NCBI RefSeq assembly: GCF_947507565.1
Contig: NC_089175.1
Span: 62,001-126,000 of the forward strand
Reading direction: 5' to 3'
DNA from: Oscarella lobularis
Taxonomy: Eukaryota > Porifera > Homoscleromorpha > Homosclerophorida > Oscarellidae
DNA: 64,000 bases
Shown: in pieces, positions 47,265-64,000 of the stretch
Layout: every line of letters begins with the position of its first letter
How positions within the stretch are numbered: position 1 is the first letter of the stretch
Translations under genes and position numbers: made by a program
The notes under the pieces: model-generated
Database searches by the model: none
What the model saw: the letters and a program-made list of their open reading frames with translations, nothing else
Told to the model about the DNA's origin: nothing

Positions 47265-50200
47265 AAGCAGTTCCATGAGCGGCGGCGAATCGGTGTCCGA
47301 ATTGTCGTACGTTTTAGAAAAAAGTGGCGACGAAGCGACGACAAAAGCGCCGCCGTCGCGCGGTCGACTCGGCACGCCGTCGTCGATCGCAAATCTATCG
47401 TCGACGACGACGGACGAAGGCGATCTGACGAACGACAGCGACGCGGACAGCGGCGCGTGTTCGGACGTCGGCGAAGCGACGGCGTCGACGGCGGGGCATC
47501 CCCGTCGCCCCGGCGACAGTTTCAGCGCGAGTCGCGTGACGGCGAGACACGGGAGCGGCGGCGGCGGAAACGACGACGATTCGACGCAATGGACTCAAGT
47601 TCTTCCCGCTGATCCCAGTTGCTCGTACGATCCCGATCATCTTTACTCGTCGTCGAGCGACGTCGCCGCCGCGGCGACGAAGGCGGTCGTTGCTCGGCGA
47701 CGGCGATTTCGTTGGCACAGCTTCCAACGACATCATCGTGACGTCATACTTCCCAGATCTGTAACGTAAGTACAATAGAGGTTCTTTTCGTCACTCGGAA
47801 TTAGCATTGTTGCCGTCTCCTACGCTAAATGTCATAAGCCAGTTCTAGTGGGTTAGGCTCATTTGCACAGAAGGGGGCGTATAGGACGTACTTGGTTCTT
47901 ATGTAAGAGACCACTTCCGCATGATCTAGCCAGTTTCTGTTCAGTAAGTGCTATGGGTCGAGAGGATAGGCGGCGTCTCTCAGTTTCCTCGACTCTGACC
48001 TCGGGGTAGACAATAGGAAAAAGAAATATCTCTCCATTGCTTCTCAACGTTTTTCTCTCTCTCTTATACAGACACATTCCCATATCGGAGCTCTCCGTCG
48101 GTAAATTGGCTGTTCTACGGAAAATCGCTCTGCTCAAGTTGACGTCGATGATCGAACGCTATGCGAACATCAGCGCCGACGGACACTATTCAATGTAAGA
48201 TCTCTCAACGAGAGATGATGGAAATTTGATACGCGTCGTTCGTTCGTTCTTCAGCGGCTCCGTACAGCGCTATCTAAGAAAACATTTATCGAAGCAACCC
48301 GATTACGCCGGTAAGCCGATTAACCCTTACTTTTTCTCGCCTCTTCCTTATATGGCTCGTTTCCGTTTTATATGCTCTTTTAGACAAGCATGTTTTCGGC
48401 GTTCCATTGCATGTCATTTTGCAGAGGACCGGTCAACCGTTACCGCAGACAATCCTCTACGCAATGCGCTATCTAAGACGAACATGTAAGTTTTCGTGTT
48501 TCCGTCCCATCGAACGAATGTTACGTGTGTTTTTTAGCGCTGGATGCAGTTGGCTTGTTTCGTCGAACCAGTTCCAAAGCGAAAGTGCAAAAACTCAAGG
48601 AAACCAACGAAGAAAACCCGGGTATGTAAACGAGAAACTCTCTAGCTTCCCCCCTCCTATAGCGTCTTCTCTTCTCATCAAAGATAACGTTTGTTACGAC
48701 GGCTCGTCGCCCTACGAAGTAGCCGACATGCTAAAGGAATATTTTCGCGATTTGCCCGAACGTCTCTTGACAAACAAGCTCTCGGAAAGTCTCATACTCA
48801 TTGTCGCCTGTAAGAATATATTAGACCTACACAAATCTGAATTTTATTCTTCTTCTTCCCCCCCCCCCCCCCCCCCCCCCCCCCCTCAAAGTCGTTCCCA
48901 GAGAACTGAGACTGCAAGCTTTGCAAGCGGTCATGCTCCTATTACCGGACGAAAACCGAGAAGCTCTTCAGTCCTTATTGCTCTTCCTTAGGGACGTCGC
49001 AGAAAAATCAGATAAAAACAAGGTAGTGATGGAGCGTCATTCGATTTTAGCGGCGCCTCACTCACTCTCATTCCTCCTCCTAGATGACGGCGGAGAATCT
49101 AGCCGTCTGCTTTGCCCCGTCACTCCTATCTCTGCCCGGTCAAGCGTCGAGACACAGCTGGGACAGTAGAAAGAAATCGGTGAGATCAAACAAGGGATCG
49201 ACGGCGCGATCGCCCAAGGAAGCGAGCGATAGTACAAGTCACGCCAACGAATGCCTCACGCTGATGATACAGGAGTGTCAAACCCTGTTGATGGTAAGCA
49301 AAGCAAGGCGACATTGTATCGATGACGCTGACCCCCGTCGCGTCTCTTTTTTCTCTACAGATTCCTCGCGATTATCTTCTCAATTGCCGGTTTACCCACT
49401 TGGAAGAAGGCGATCCCGTTTCGTATCGAGAGCTGGGCGTCGACAACGACGGACAGGGCGATTACAGGTCGTTCATCGACTCTTGCGCTCAGGATCTTCT
49501 CAAGGTGCGCCTCCTAGCTCGATCCCACGTAAATCGAACTCTCTCTTTTTTTCTCCCCTAGGAGTCTAGCGAGAAATTTCGAAGTTGGCGCGGCGCGGCG
49601 ACGATCGACGGCATCGAGACATCGTACAAAAAAGTCGGCGACGGTCATCCACTTCGTCTGTGGCGAGGCACGACGGAAGTCGCCGCCTATCCCAACGAAA
49701 TCCTTCAGCGTCTTCTGCGCGAACGGCACCTGTGGGACATGGACATCACGCGATGGCGCGTCGTCGAAACCCTCGACGAACACTCGGAAATATTCCAGTA
49801 CAGCGTTCATTCGATGGCGCCTCATCCAGCGAGAGATTACGCCGTCTTGAGGCGAGAAACAACAGCTCATTCATTCGTGGTTTTTTTTTCATAATAAATA
49901 TTCAATCTATAGGTCGTGGAGAACGGGCTTGACGAACGATTCGTGTACGCTCATCGAGACTTCTGTACTTCATCCTTCCGTCATCAAAGCGCCTGGTAGC
50001 CTTCAGGGAACTATCTTAGCCGCTCGCTATCTCATTGAACCGACTGGGGTGCGTCCTCCGTCCAGTCGGCTAACGTTTATCAGTCGAATAGACACGAGGT
50101 ATGTCGTCTGTCAGTCTGTTTATTCGTCCAGCGTGATTCTACTGTATTTATAGGGGCCGGTCTGCTGATTATTATAATAATGGACTCGGTCCCTACGTCG

Positions 50201-50268
50201 CTGCATTGGTTGGGAGAGTCAGAGAGTCGTTCAAGGCTTCGGACAGCGGAATGGAGACGGAGGTCTAG
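43300..50268 (+). CDS. DLC1/STARD13-like RhoGAP (SAM-RhoGAP-START)
   Basis: Homologue of the DLC1/STARD13/STARD8 family, which inactivates Rho at focal adhesions. The SAM domain starts at 46375 (EAAVACGWLRAAGFPQYAQLYE) and is followed by the family's acidic block and ISNKWKYRRR. A low-complexity linker includes about 21 consecutive Gly (47205-47265). RhoGAP (about 48060-49140) contains VGLFRRTSSK with the arginine finger, DMLKEYFRDLPERLL and ENLAVCFAPSL. START (about 49380-50268) contains CRFTHLEEGDPVSYRELG, LRLWRGTTEV, WDMDITRWRVVETLD and YLIEPTG. Three candidate start regions splice in phase 1 to the SAM exon. The long form begins at 43300, 171 bp after the preceding gene's stop on the same strand. 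Confidence 0.9.
43754..43781. repeat. (GATC)n microsatellite
   Basis: A self-complementary run of about six GATC units in the first long intron of the DLC1-like gene. Confidence 0.85.
45370..45511 (+). other. alternative first exon B of DLC1-like gene
   Basis: ATG at 45370 encodes MRLARSISQLTNSGSFGSSL and more Ser-rich, basic sequence, ending in phase 1 at a GTAACG donor. It fits the SAM exon at 46375. Confidence 0.5.
46128..46209 (+). other. alternative first exon C of DLC1-like gene
   Basis: ATG at 46128 encodes MNGGGTGRFGRFSFRFARKP and continues to DIKLRYG, ending in phase 1 at GTAGGG. It lies immediately upstream of the SAM exon and is the shortest coding form. Confidence 0.6.
47205..47265 (+). 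repeat. (GGC)n coding poly-glycine tract
   Basis: About 20 GGC codons in a row, read as Gly in the DLC1-like linker. The reverse strand reads as Pro, but the frame of the real protein is fixed by flanking exons. Confidence 0.9.
48858..48885 (+). repeat. poly-C tract at a splice acceptor
   Basis: 28 consecutive C directly upstream of the TCAAAG acceptor of a RhoGAP exon in the DLC1-like gene, acting as its pyrimidine tract. Confidence 0.9.
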
Positions 50269-50670
50269 TCTAGCTGTATATATTGCTGCAAATATATATA
50301 CGGTAGTGTGGGAAAAATTGAAATCGACTTCTACTTTAGAGAGAGAGACGCGCAAAAATATTTTTGACAATTTTCCTCGATGTATTGTATGTAGGGGAAA
50401 GATAGAGAAATTACATATGGCAAAGGAAGCCTTGCGTGTGTGTGGTGATCGCGTGGGAAAGAGAAACAGTGGGAAGCTCGTCGTGTTATTGTTGACGAAT
50501 TCTTCTGCTGCCTTAGCTACGCTCTTCTCGAAGTTCTTCGTCGACAAATGACCTCCGCTTTTCGCGGTTCCCCTTTCGGGCGAACGAGCCACCGCGGCGA
50601 ATAGTGGGCGTTCACAGGCAAGGGGCGTTTCCGCGGGGCAATTGACAACATTCCAGAATTATTATTGCAG
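50269..50670. other. intergenic between DLC1-like and ARHGAP6-like genes
   Basis: Should include the DLC1-like 3'UTR and the promoter or first exon of the next gene. Short open frames (50180-50551, 50080-50592 on the reverse) look fortuitous. I could not place the first coding exon of the ARHGAP6-like gene with confidence here. Confidence 0.35.
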
Positions 50671-53600
50671 GTTGCACCAATAGCGCGTTGACTCACTTTG
50701 CGCTAAACGCTCCCGTCGCTTTAGGCTCTCTGCAGCCACTTGCGCGAGCTCAGAATGCCATCGTGCATCGTCTGAGCCAGTCGATGGTAATCCAGAGAGA
50801 TCCCGGTCGCAATTTGGCCTCGTCGCCGCCGCTCAGACTTATGAATCGTACGAACGGTTCAATCGACTTCGGCCGATCGCCGTCGCGATCGCCGTCGCCC
50901 GCCTACGAAGACCGACTCGAAACGTTCAGCGCAAAGTCGAAATTTCGACGATCGTTCAAAAAGGGCGTCGGTCTTCTATTCGGCAGCGGCAACTCGTCAT
51001 CGCGAAAAAAACGGCCCCCCACTTCGTCGTCCGTCCCAACGACGCCAATTTCGACTCCTCAGACCGCCGCCTGGCGATCGCGCACGCCGTCTTTCGACAG
51101 CCCCGTGGCAGCAGCGACGGAAACGTCGGAAGCGTCGTCGCACGCAACCAGTCGCGGTCCCAGTCCCCTACCGTCGCCTGCGAGCGGAAAACGGCGATTG
51201 GCTGCGTCGCAGGCGTTCAAATCTATTTTTCCAAAGTGGAAATCGCGACCGAAAGGCGTATTCTCCTCAATTTGGTCACCATCGCCTGAGGTAAGTAAAG
51301 AGATACAGGCGTCGCTCTACCCCCAGCTGAGCTTCCGCTTGTGAGATGCGACGCGCCAATTGAGACCGTTTTCCCGCGCCGGCGGATGAACGAATTGTGC
51401 GGTGAAGACACCCTCGACGATACGATAACCCTTGTGCCCGAACGAGCTTCCCTCGAAGCTCGCTAACGTGTACAGCACCGATTTGCGGTCGACAAAGCGC
51501 AGGGGGGAGAGATCGTAATCTATTCGTCTAAGTCCTTGGTTCGTGTAGGCAGCGCAACTAGACTATAAAAAGCGATCCTTTTTTTTCTCTCTCAAGCGTT
51601 TCGATTCCTTTTTTTTTCGCAGGGCTCGAACAGATGGACATCGTTGAGCGGACGTTCGGTCGTTCTTCATGACGTCCCGCTTCCGGATCTGTCCGAACCG
51701 GAACGAACGGCGCTGATACGCATCGCGCTCGATCGACTCAGCACCATGAATCTCGGTCCCGTGACAGCGCCCAAAGGTGAGAAAAACCTCGTACATGTCA
51801 AATCGAAGCTTTGCGTGGTTGTGAATAAGGAGGCGTGTATGGGATTTTTTTTTGCGGTAGAGGAAGCTTTCTGTTTAGCAAACTTCCTCACAGGATTTTT
51901 TATAAATAGCTCTAGGGACTGATTTCTTATGTTGCAGATGGCTCGCGTCGAGGACTATTCAAACGAGGCATAACGCTACGAAAAAGCAAGGGAAACGAGA
52001 AGGACAGAGGCAGTCGCGGTACCAGTACACATTCCTATATTCATTGTATTATTATTATTATTTATTCGATCCGTTCGTCGTCTGTTTGCTCAGATGCCAG
52101 TCCCAGCGGTCTCGTATTCGGTCAGCGTCTCTCCAAAGTGCTCACACACGACAAAACGGTCGCCTCTCTCTGTCGCCCGACGATCCTATCGAACGAACGG
52201 CTCAATTCGCTAAGCAGCTCGAGTTTCAGCGCGAGCAGTCTCCCTTTCTCATCGCCGAGTTTTCTCTCGTCGTCGACGTCGCTATCGTCTCTCTCCGACG
52301 TCATTCCGACGCCACCGCTTCCACCGACGCCGCCGTCTGGCGACGAAATGAGAGGCAAATCCCAACGCTATCTCTTCGACATGCAAAAAGACGTCGAAAC
52401 CGTTCGAAGCGGCAGCGTGGGTGGCAGTCAAAAACCGGCGGCGCGTAGAGGTCGAAAAAACTCGGCTCCTGACGTCAGCTTTCCGCCCGAGCTGCAACCG
52501 GCTGTCTCAGTCACCGTCTCCGCCGGTCCTAAGAAAACGGAGCGAGAATACCACGCCTTCATGCCGTTACCCGTTCAAGTCCCGTCCATCGTGTCCAAGT
52601 CGATACGTTTTCTTGAAGAATACGGTACAGTCACTTGCATGGGAACGTTGGGGGAAAAAAAAGGAAACTATTTATTCTTCTTTCTTTTAGGTCTTCACTC
52701 GACCGGCCTGTTTCGCGTGTCCGGTTCGAAGAAACGCGTTCGGCAAATGCGAGAGGAGTGGGACGCCGGCAACGACATTCGATTGGGACCGAATTTGAAT
52801 CCGCACGACGTCGCCGCGCTGCTCAAAATGTTCCTACGCGACTTGCCCGAGCCGCTGCTCACGCGAGAACTCTACTCGCCGTTCATAGCGACAAGAAGTG
52901 CGTCGAAAAAACAAAAACAAAAATCGATATGAAGAATTTTTGTTATTTAGAATTGGAGGATGGTGATGCTCGACTGAGAGCTCTCAGTTTGCTCTGCGCG
53001 CTTCTGCCGCCGGCGAATCGAGACATGTTGATGGAATTGTTGAGGTTTCTCAATGGATTGGCTCAGCACGCTGATTGCAATTGCGAGATGCCTGTGGCCG
53101 CAACTGAAGATCAAGAAGTGCGTCTATTCAAAAGCCATTACGCTTTTGTTTTAGTTATTGTTATCGGGTTAGAGAGGCAATAAGATGAACGTGACGAATC
53201 TCGCCACTGTCGTTGGTCCGAATATTTTGCACAAGGTTGCTTCCTTTCTCATCATCATACACTGATTGTAAAGAAGCCTCACTTGGCGTTCGCTGTTTTG
53301 TCTTCCCTCCCCTCCTTAGAGGAAATCCGGGCAGAAGGAAAAGGAATTCGCCATTATCAAACAAGATCAAGCTGACGATCGCGAAGAAGTGATTGCTGTT
53401 GTAAGAGACTTGATCGTTCACTATCAAGACATGGGCAAGGTAAAGAGAGATAACCAAGTCGTTTATTCAACGTTTGGAGTAGCAGCTATACATGTAGATC
53501 CCCGCCAGCGTTCATGATGCAATACTTAGACGCTTGGTTATCGACGAGCCCGAAGCAACGGACTTTCTCCTAAAGAAGAAAAGCTTGGACATAGGGTAAC

Positions 53601-54372
53601 TCAATAATATATTTAAATATATATTATATTATGTCTTATTAGTATTGATTCGAGAGACTCGAATGACGACGACGACGACGGCGTTCTCTATTTCAGCAAG
53701 AATCACTTCTCCGCTATCGATCGTTCGGGCCCAACATCAGTGGACGATCCTGACTCGTTTGTCTTTTGCAATCCGGCATTGCGACATACCCGAAAAGTCG
53801 ACTCGATCAACTCCTTGAATTCGGCTGATCTGGACTTCTACGACCGCAGTTCGCCGCCGGCGCAACAGTACCGAATTCGAACGAGCGGATCGGCGTCGGA
53901 TTTGAAATTGGAACATCGTTATTCGCCGCGGAGCGCCGCCCTGCGAAGCGCTCCTCAAACGCCAACGCGAAAGTGGATTCCGCCAATGAAAATGTCTATT
54001 CGAACGACCGTGACGCCGGCGACGCCGGAGACTGGACGACGTCGCTCGTCGCCGGACTCGCGGACGGTGGCCGCGGCTGCGGCACTTCGAAAAGTGACTC
54101 ATATCAATGATCTTCGCGCCGATTCGACTGAGGATATTTTGACGGCGACGACGACGTCGGCTACTGGAAGTGAATCGGGGGGTACGACGTCGCCCGCACT
54201 CAGTCCCAGGTCGTCGACTGGGGAAATTGAAGCGTTGCCACGGGTAACGGCGACTGCTCGCTCCGATGCGAATGGAATATTGTCGTTTCCGTGGCAGAAT
54301 AAGGAGCAATTGAAGGAGTGGGGCTTGCAGGCTGGCGACATAGAGTTGCTAGAGCAGGAGACCTTAGTTTAA
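50671..54372 (+). CDS. ARHGAP6-like RhoGAP
   Basis: The exon opening at 50671 follows an acceptor (ATTATTGCAG) in phase 1, so a short upstream first exon is missing; the first in-frame ATG within it is 50784. A Ser/Pro-rich basic region is followed by SLSGRSVVLHDVPLPDLSEPE and a polybasic block (RRGLFKRGITLRKSKG), both in the same order as vertebrate ARHGAP6. The RhoGAP domain spans about 52570-53620: VQVPSIVSKSIRFLEEYG, LHSTGLFRVSGSKKRVRQMR (arginine finger), HDVAALLKMFLRDLPEPLLT, NVTNLATVVGPNILHK. The tail is Ser/Thr/Pro-rich and ends at 54372. Expected role: Rho family GTPase inactivation and actin regulation. Adjacent to another RhoGAP in the same orientation, but the domain sets differ, so this is not a recent duplicate. 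Confidence 0.87.
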
Positions 54373-54385
54373 TACTTCACTCAAA

Positions 54386-54412
54386 TTAATTAATTAATTA
54401 ATTAATTAATCC
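54386..54412. repeat. (TTAA)n/(AATT) tract
   Basis: An example of the TTAATTAAT runs seen throughout the window, here just after the ARHGAP6-like stop. Others lie in introns near 25829, 26753, 29698, 57838, 61661, 62315, 63122 and 63924. Confidence 0.9.
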
Positions 54413-54644
54413 AAGCGAACCACACGCTCGCCTGTACAGATGCAGTGTGATAGCAATTCGTTTATTTGTAAGATCTCTGAGGAACGCCCGTTCTTTTTTT
54501 ATGAGCGGTTAGAATATGACGCACGTAAAAGGAAGGTTGCACTGTTCTATATATCCGACATCGCAATTCGATTATAGAGCAATGCACACGTATGGTCGCT
54601 TGACGTCATCTTCGTCACGCCGCGGACACTCGTTGTCCACAAGA

Positions 54645-59809
<5,165 letters not shown>

Positions 59810-60386
59810 TGAGACACACGTCTCCAATGTACTATGATAGAGACGTCCTGAAATTTTAGTATATAGTACCTCAATGGTAGAGCAGATCTGTGTGGGTGTG
59901 TGCGAAAAAGCCGAAGTCTGCATATCTAGCGCTTTCTAGCTGACGTCATAAGCGCTAATTTTCTGCGCGCTTACGATGTTTTGTGGTTTGACCTCTGGTG
60001 CACCCTGTCTGATTTTTGACCATAAATGGACCCGGTTAGACTCAGATGATGTAAGGCCGGTTGTATTGTGCAATGAGCAGCGAAAGGAATGAGTCACGAC
60101 CGGATGTACTGTAGTAGGCGTGGTGACATCAACAAACGTGTGTTATCTAAACGTTGGAAAATGTTTCTCAGCGTCTGCTGTACGAACGAGTTTGGAGTCT
60201 AGCCATGATTACTAAGCAGTTCCTCAGATTATGCCTTTGACAAATCGATGATTCACCCCATGACATCATAAAACAAAGTGCGCCTGCGCGTCGTACGTTC
60301 GTTTTTCGAGTACCACCTCTCTCGCATAAATCGTCGAGCGCCTCCAACTTGTCCGTTATTGTACGCAAAGCGCTCGAAGCGATCGA
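59810..60386. promoter_or_regulatory. spacer between tandem ABC transporter genes
   Basis: 577 bp with copy 1's 3'UTR and copy 2's promoter. GC-rich sequence just before 60386 (near 60280-60300) suits a TATA-less start. No other gene seen. Confidence 0.4.
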
Positions 60387-63300
60387 ATGAGCAAACTGCG
60401 AAAGTCGAACGCTTCAAACGGCGAGGCCTCCGCGGAGGATCCTTATCACTCTTACGATACAGCAATCGACCGCAAAGCAGATGACAAAACCAGCAGGTAC
60501 GTATTGCGCATAGGGAACGCGGAACAACAACGAGACTGCGCATGCTGGAATAATAATTCATGTCTTCCCGTCGCAGCGACGGCAACGAGAAGAAGGAAAA
60601 GGAGCCGAAAGTCTCGTTTCTCCAGTTGGTCAGTCGCTAATTAGATCGCACGCACCGACTCCGCGTAGCGCGCCAACGAGATTTCCCCCATTACTCGCAC
60701 CTCGTTTTGTCTTCGAGTTGTCTCACACGGAGAGCGCGTGGACGTGCCCCACCCCCCTCCTCCTCCCCCCCCTATCGAAGTACAACGTCTTCTCTTTAAC
60801 GCATTCCTTATTCCTTCCCAAACCCGGATGTTTATGACTTGCGCGTATTTTTTATTTTTTTTTTCTATTAGTTTCGCTATGCGGATGCCGGTGACGTCAT
60901 TCTCATTATTCTCGGCGTTTTGATGGCGTTAGCCGCCGGAATGGCGTTTCCCGGTCTCGCTCTCGTCTTCGGCGACATGCTCGACACATTCATCTGCTTC
61001 ACCCAATTCGGAGTCCTCAACGTGAACTCCACCATGGCAACGCCAACCGTGGCAGCCATGGCAACCATGGCAACGTCAACCGTGGCAACCATGGCAACGT
61101 CAACCGTGACAACCATGGCAACCATGGCGGCTCCAACAACAAGCAGTTGCCTAAACGAACGCGTAAACGATTCGTGTTCCACGGATTTGGCGAATAGTGT
61201 CGACTTCGAAGATACGATGGCTTCGGTTTCGTTGAACTTTGCCATCATTGGCTTTGGAACGTGGTTTGCCTTGTACGCTTACGTTGCCTGTTTTTCAATT
61301 TCCGCCCAACGACAGACGCGACGCATGCGCGAGGCCTTCTTTCGTTCCATATTGCGACAAGAAATCGGATGGTTTGATACCAACGACACCGGCGAATTGG
61401 CAACGCGAATGGCCGAGTATAAGAAGAAATAAGATTACCTATATAGATATTATTATATTTTTTCTTTAGTGATCTCGACAAGGTGTCTACTGGAATTGGA
61501 GACAAAATCGGCATTCTCATTCAATGGCTCACAACATTTTTTGGTGGCATCATAGTCGGTTTCATTAGCGAATGGAGACTGGCTCTTCTCATATTGGGCG
61601 TCACTCCTATCCTAGCCGTCGTCGCTGGAGCCATATCCAAGGTAGAACAAACAAATAATAATTAATTAATTAATTAATTCTTTTATTATTATTAGCTAGT
61701 TGCTAGTTATACGACTCGAGAGCAGAAGGCGTACGCTGAAGCCGGAAGTGTAGCGGAAGAGGTGATCTCTTGCATCAGAACTGTTGTCGCTTTTGGTGGC
61801 GAAGACAAAGAGGCAGAGAGGTAATAACACCTACCTTATTGATTCTAATAATTTATCGTCCTCTTCTCTCTTTCTAGATATCAAGAGCACGTCGAGAAAG
61901 CGAGAAAAGTTGGCAATAAGAAATCCGCTACATCCGGAATGGTTTTGTGTGCAACATTTTTGATTATATTTGGAGTCTATGCTCTCGGTTTCTGGTATGA
62001 CGTCACATGTCAACAGCACGGGGTGGGGAAAAAATCATAAATCTTTTTCGTACAGGTTTTCCGGTTATTTAATTCGAAAACAACTAGCATCGGGTGGCAA
62101 AGTCATAACAGTAGGATAAGTATACACTATTAATAATGTATGTCTCCTCACAAATTGGGTGGCTTATAGACTTTCTTTGCTGTTATCATGGGCGCTTTCT
62201 CTCTCGGCCACGCCGTTCCCAATATCGAGGCAATCAACGTGGCGAGGGGAGCTGCACTGCGCGTCTTCGCTATAGAGGACAGAGTAATAAAAAATAATAA
62301 TAATCAATATAATTAATTAATTAATCGTCGTTTTTTCCTCAAGGTTTCCTGCATCGATCCCATGTCCGAAGAAGGAGAAAAACCCGCCGAGGAAACGGTA
62401 AAGGGAAGCGTGGAATTTCGAGACGTCCACTTCGTCTATCCATCAAGAGAAGACGTGAAAGTAAGGGAGGGAGGAAAAGTATCCAAATGAAAAAAAAACA
62501 CCCCGCTTTTAGGTTCTCCAAGGAATGACCCTAAAAGTCGGCTGCGGCGAGACGTTGGCCCTTGTCGGTCCCAGCGGATGCGGCAAGAGCACAGTCGTAC
62601 AACTCGTACAACGATTCTACGATCCCCAAGAAGGCCAGGCAAGAAAAAAAATTGAGAGTCTCTCTCAATTTTAAGGGGAGGGGGATTCTCTCTAGATTTT
62701 TCTTGATGGTCATGAGCTGAAGAATTTGAATGTGCACTGGTTGCGCGATCACATCGGCGTCGTCAGTCAAGAGCCCGTGCTCTTCGACATGACGATTCGA
62801 GAGAACATTCGCTACGGTCGCGAAGACGTCACCGACGAGGAAATCATGCGCGCGACAAAAGCGGCGAACGCTCACGGCTTCATCATGAACTTGCCACAGG
62901 TAAATAATTCAATAAATAAATAAATAAATATAGACACGTGATATTTTAGAAATATGATACTTTGACGGGAGAGCGCGGAGCTCAGCTGTCCGGGGGACAG
63001 AAACAACGGATTGCGATTGCGCGAGCTTTGGTTCGAAATCCCAAGATACTTCTTCTCGACGAGGCAACATCCGCTTTGGATTCAGAAAGCGAACAATCCG
63101 TGCAAGAAGCATTGGATAAGGTTAATTAATTAATTAATTAAGAAAAGTCTTCGTACGTGTGTGAACCTTTTCTTCTTTTAGGCCAGAGAAGGCAGAACTA
63201 CGATTGTAATTGCTCATCGTTTGTCGACGATTCGAAATGCGACGAATATTGCGTCGATTCTATCCGGTCAAATAGTGGAGCAGGGATCTCACGAGGAACT

Positions 63301-64000
63301 GATGGCCAGACAGGACGTCTATTACGATCTAGTAATGAATCAGGTACGGATTAATAAGGTATAGGATCCGAATCGCGATGCACGAATCCACTTAGAGCGT
63401 TGGAAGTGGATCGGACGAGAAGGAAAAGCCGGACAAAGACGAAAAACCGAAAATGGGACGTTTCGGATCGGCGTATCGTCGTCAAGTGAGTCGTCAGCAC
63501 TCCGGCGGCGGCGCACACGCCGGCACCGCGCGACAGGACTCGTCGATGTCCGGCGGCGACAAGAAATTGGCGGGTGCGAGCGACGACGAAGAGGAGGAAG
63601 AGGAGAAATTCGAAACGCCGTCGATTCTACGCGTTTTGACGTACAACGCACCCGAATGGCCCTATCTCTTGTTTGGAACTCTCGGCGCCGCCGGCTCCGG
63701 CGTCATCATGCCGACTTTTGCGATCGTTTTCGCGAAATTATTGAGGGTAGGACACTCCTCCCCCCCGAAAAAAGAAACTCATTGTCGTCTCTTTTAGGTA
63801 TTTAGTGAAGATTGCGACCAAATGGAAGAAGATGTTCGATTCTGGGCTCCCATATTCATCTACATCGGTCTCGCATCCGCCGTTTTTGAATTTTCCAAGG
63901 TGAGATAGACCGCACATCTTTTTTAATTAATTAATTAATATATTAAACAACACCTTTATTAATAGACCATAGATATAAAATTAAAATTAAAATAATATTT
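60387..64000 (+). CDS. ABCB1-type ABC transporter, copy 2 (cut by window end)
   Basis: A tandem paralogue of the upstream transporter with the same exon plan. A short N-terminal exon ([20 protein letters not shown]...) and a conserved EPKVSFLQL exon precede TMD1 ([20 protein letters not shown]). The first extracellular loop is long and carries Met-Ala-Thr repeats. NBD1 shows GPSGCGKST (about 62570), [30 protein letters not shown] and [17 protein letters not shown], then IAHRLSTIR. The linker (63420-63620) is acidic and Gly-rich. TMD2 begins at [18 protein letters not shown] and the window ends inside an intron following SAVFEFSK. The second NBD is outside the window. Substrate unknown. Confidence 0.92.
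61036..61134 (+). repeat. coding repeat in extracellular loop 1 of ABC copy 2
   Basis: Imperfect 18-30 bp repeats of ATGGCAACGTCAACCGTGGC encode [14 protein letters not shown]-type sequence between TM1 and TM2. Copy 1 has a non-repetitive Asn/Ser-rich loop at this place. Confidence 0.85.

Noticed and set aside
47028-47375. Minus-strand poly-proline frame
   Set aside because: Reverse complement of the GGC poly-Gly tract in the DLC1-like gene.

Overview
This window is animal nuclear DNA. Genes are dense, most have many short GT-AG introns (about 50-250 bp), intergenic gaps are often only tens to hundreds of bases, and introns are rich in TTAATTAAT tracts. The gene set (BMP-type R-Smad, TGF-beta ligand, ADAMTS-like protease, ARAP, DLC1/STARD13 and ARHGAP6 homologues, OFD1, tandem ABCB transporters) is metazoan. 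The compactness, simple paralogue content and unusual domain fusions suggest an early-branching animal, most likely a sponge and perhaps a homoscleromorph such as Oscarella. That placement is inference.

Layout. 0-2.6 kb: a Kelch-protein kinase fusion (+). 3.0-3.6 kb: a GC-rich, hairpin-rich stretch I cannot classify. 4.8-7.2 kb: a secreted glutaminase A-like protein (-), divergent from a large ARAP-like Arf/Rho-GAP (7.6-15.8 kb, +). 16.4-17.7 kb: a TGF-beta superfamily ligand (-). 18.2-19.7 kb: the sterol enzyme NSDHL (-), divergent from an ADAMTS-like metalloprotease (about 20-25.5 kb, +). 25.7-27.7 kb: a phospholipase B1-like membrane lipase (-), head to head with an OFD1-like gene (27.8-34.95 kb, +). 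An intronless PIGN gene lies antisense inside an OFD1 intron. 35.2-36.8 kb: a Smad1/5-type R-Smad (-), followed by ALG5 (37.0-38.6 kb, -). 38.8-43.1 kb: a gene joining a PLP cysteine desulfurase to a TtcA-type tRNA thiolase (+). 43.3-50.3 kb: a DLC1/STARD13-like RhoGAP with three candidate first exons (+). 50.7-54.4 kb: an ARHGAP6-like RhoGAP (+). 54.6-59.8 kb and 60.4 kb to the window end: two tandem ABCB1-type full transporters (+), the second cut by the window edge.

Functional themes: three different RhoGAP proteins; a TGF-beta ligand and an R-Smad 18 kb apart; lipid and GPI/N-glycan ER enzymes (NSDHL, PIGN, ALG5). The most unusual items are the cysteine desulfurase-TtcA fusion, which puts sulfur donor and tRNA thiolase on one chain; a short inverted-repeat element family whose three copies each fill most of a small intron, plus a second TIR element that almost exactly equals another intron; the intronless nested PIGN; and a phosphotyrosine-motif array in the ARAP protein. 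Exon edges were read by eye from splice consensus and reading frame. Spans run from first to last coding base and include introns.
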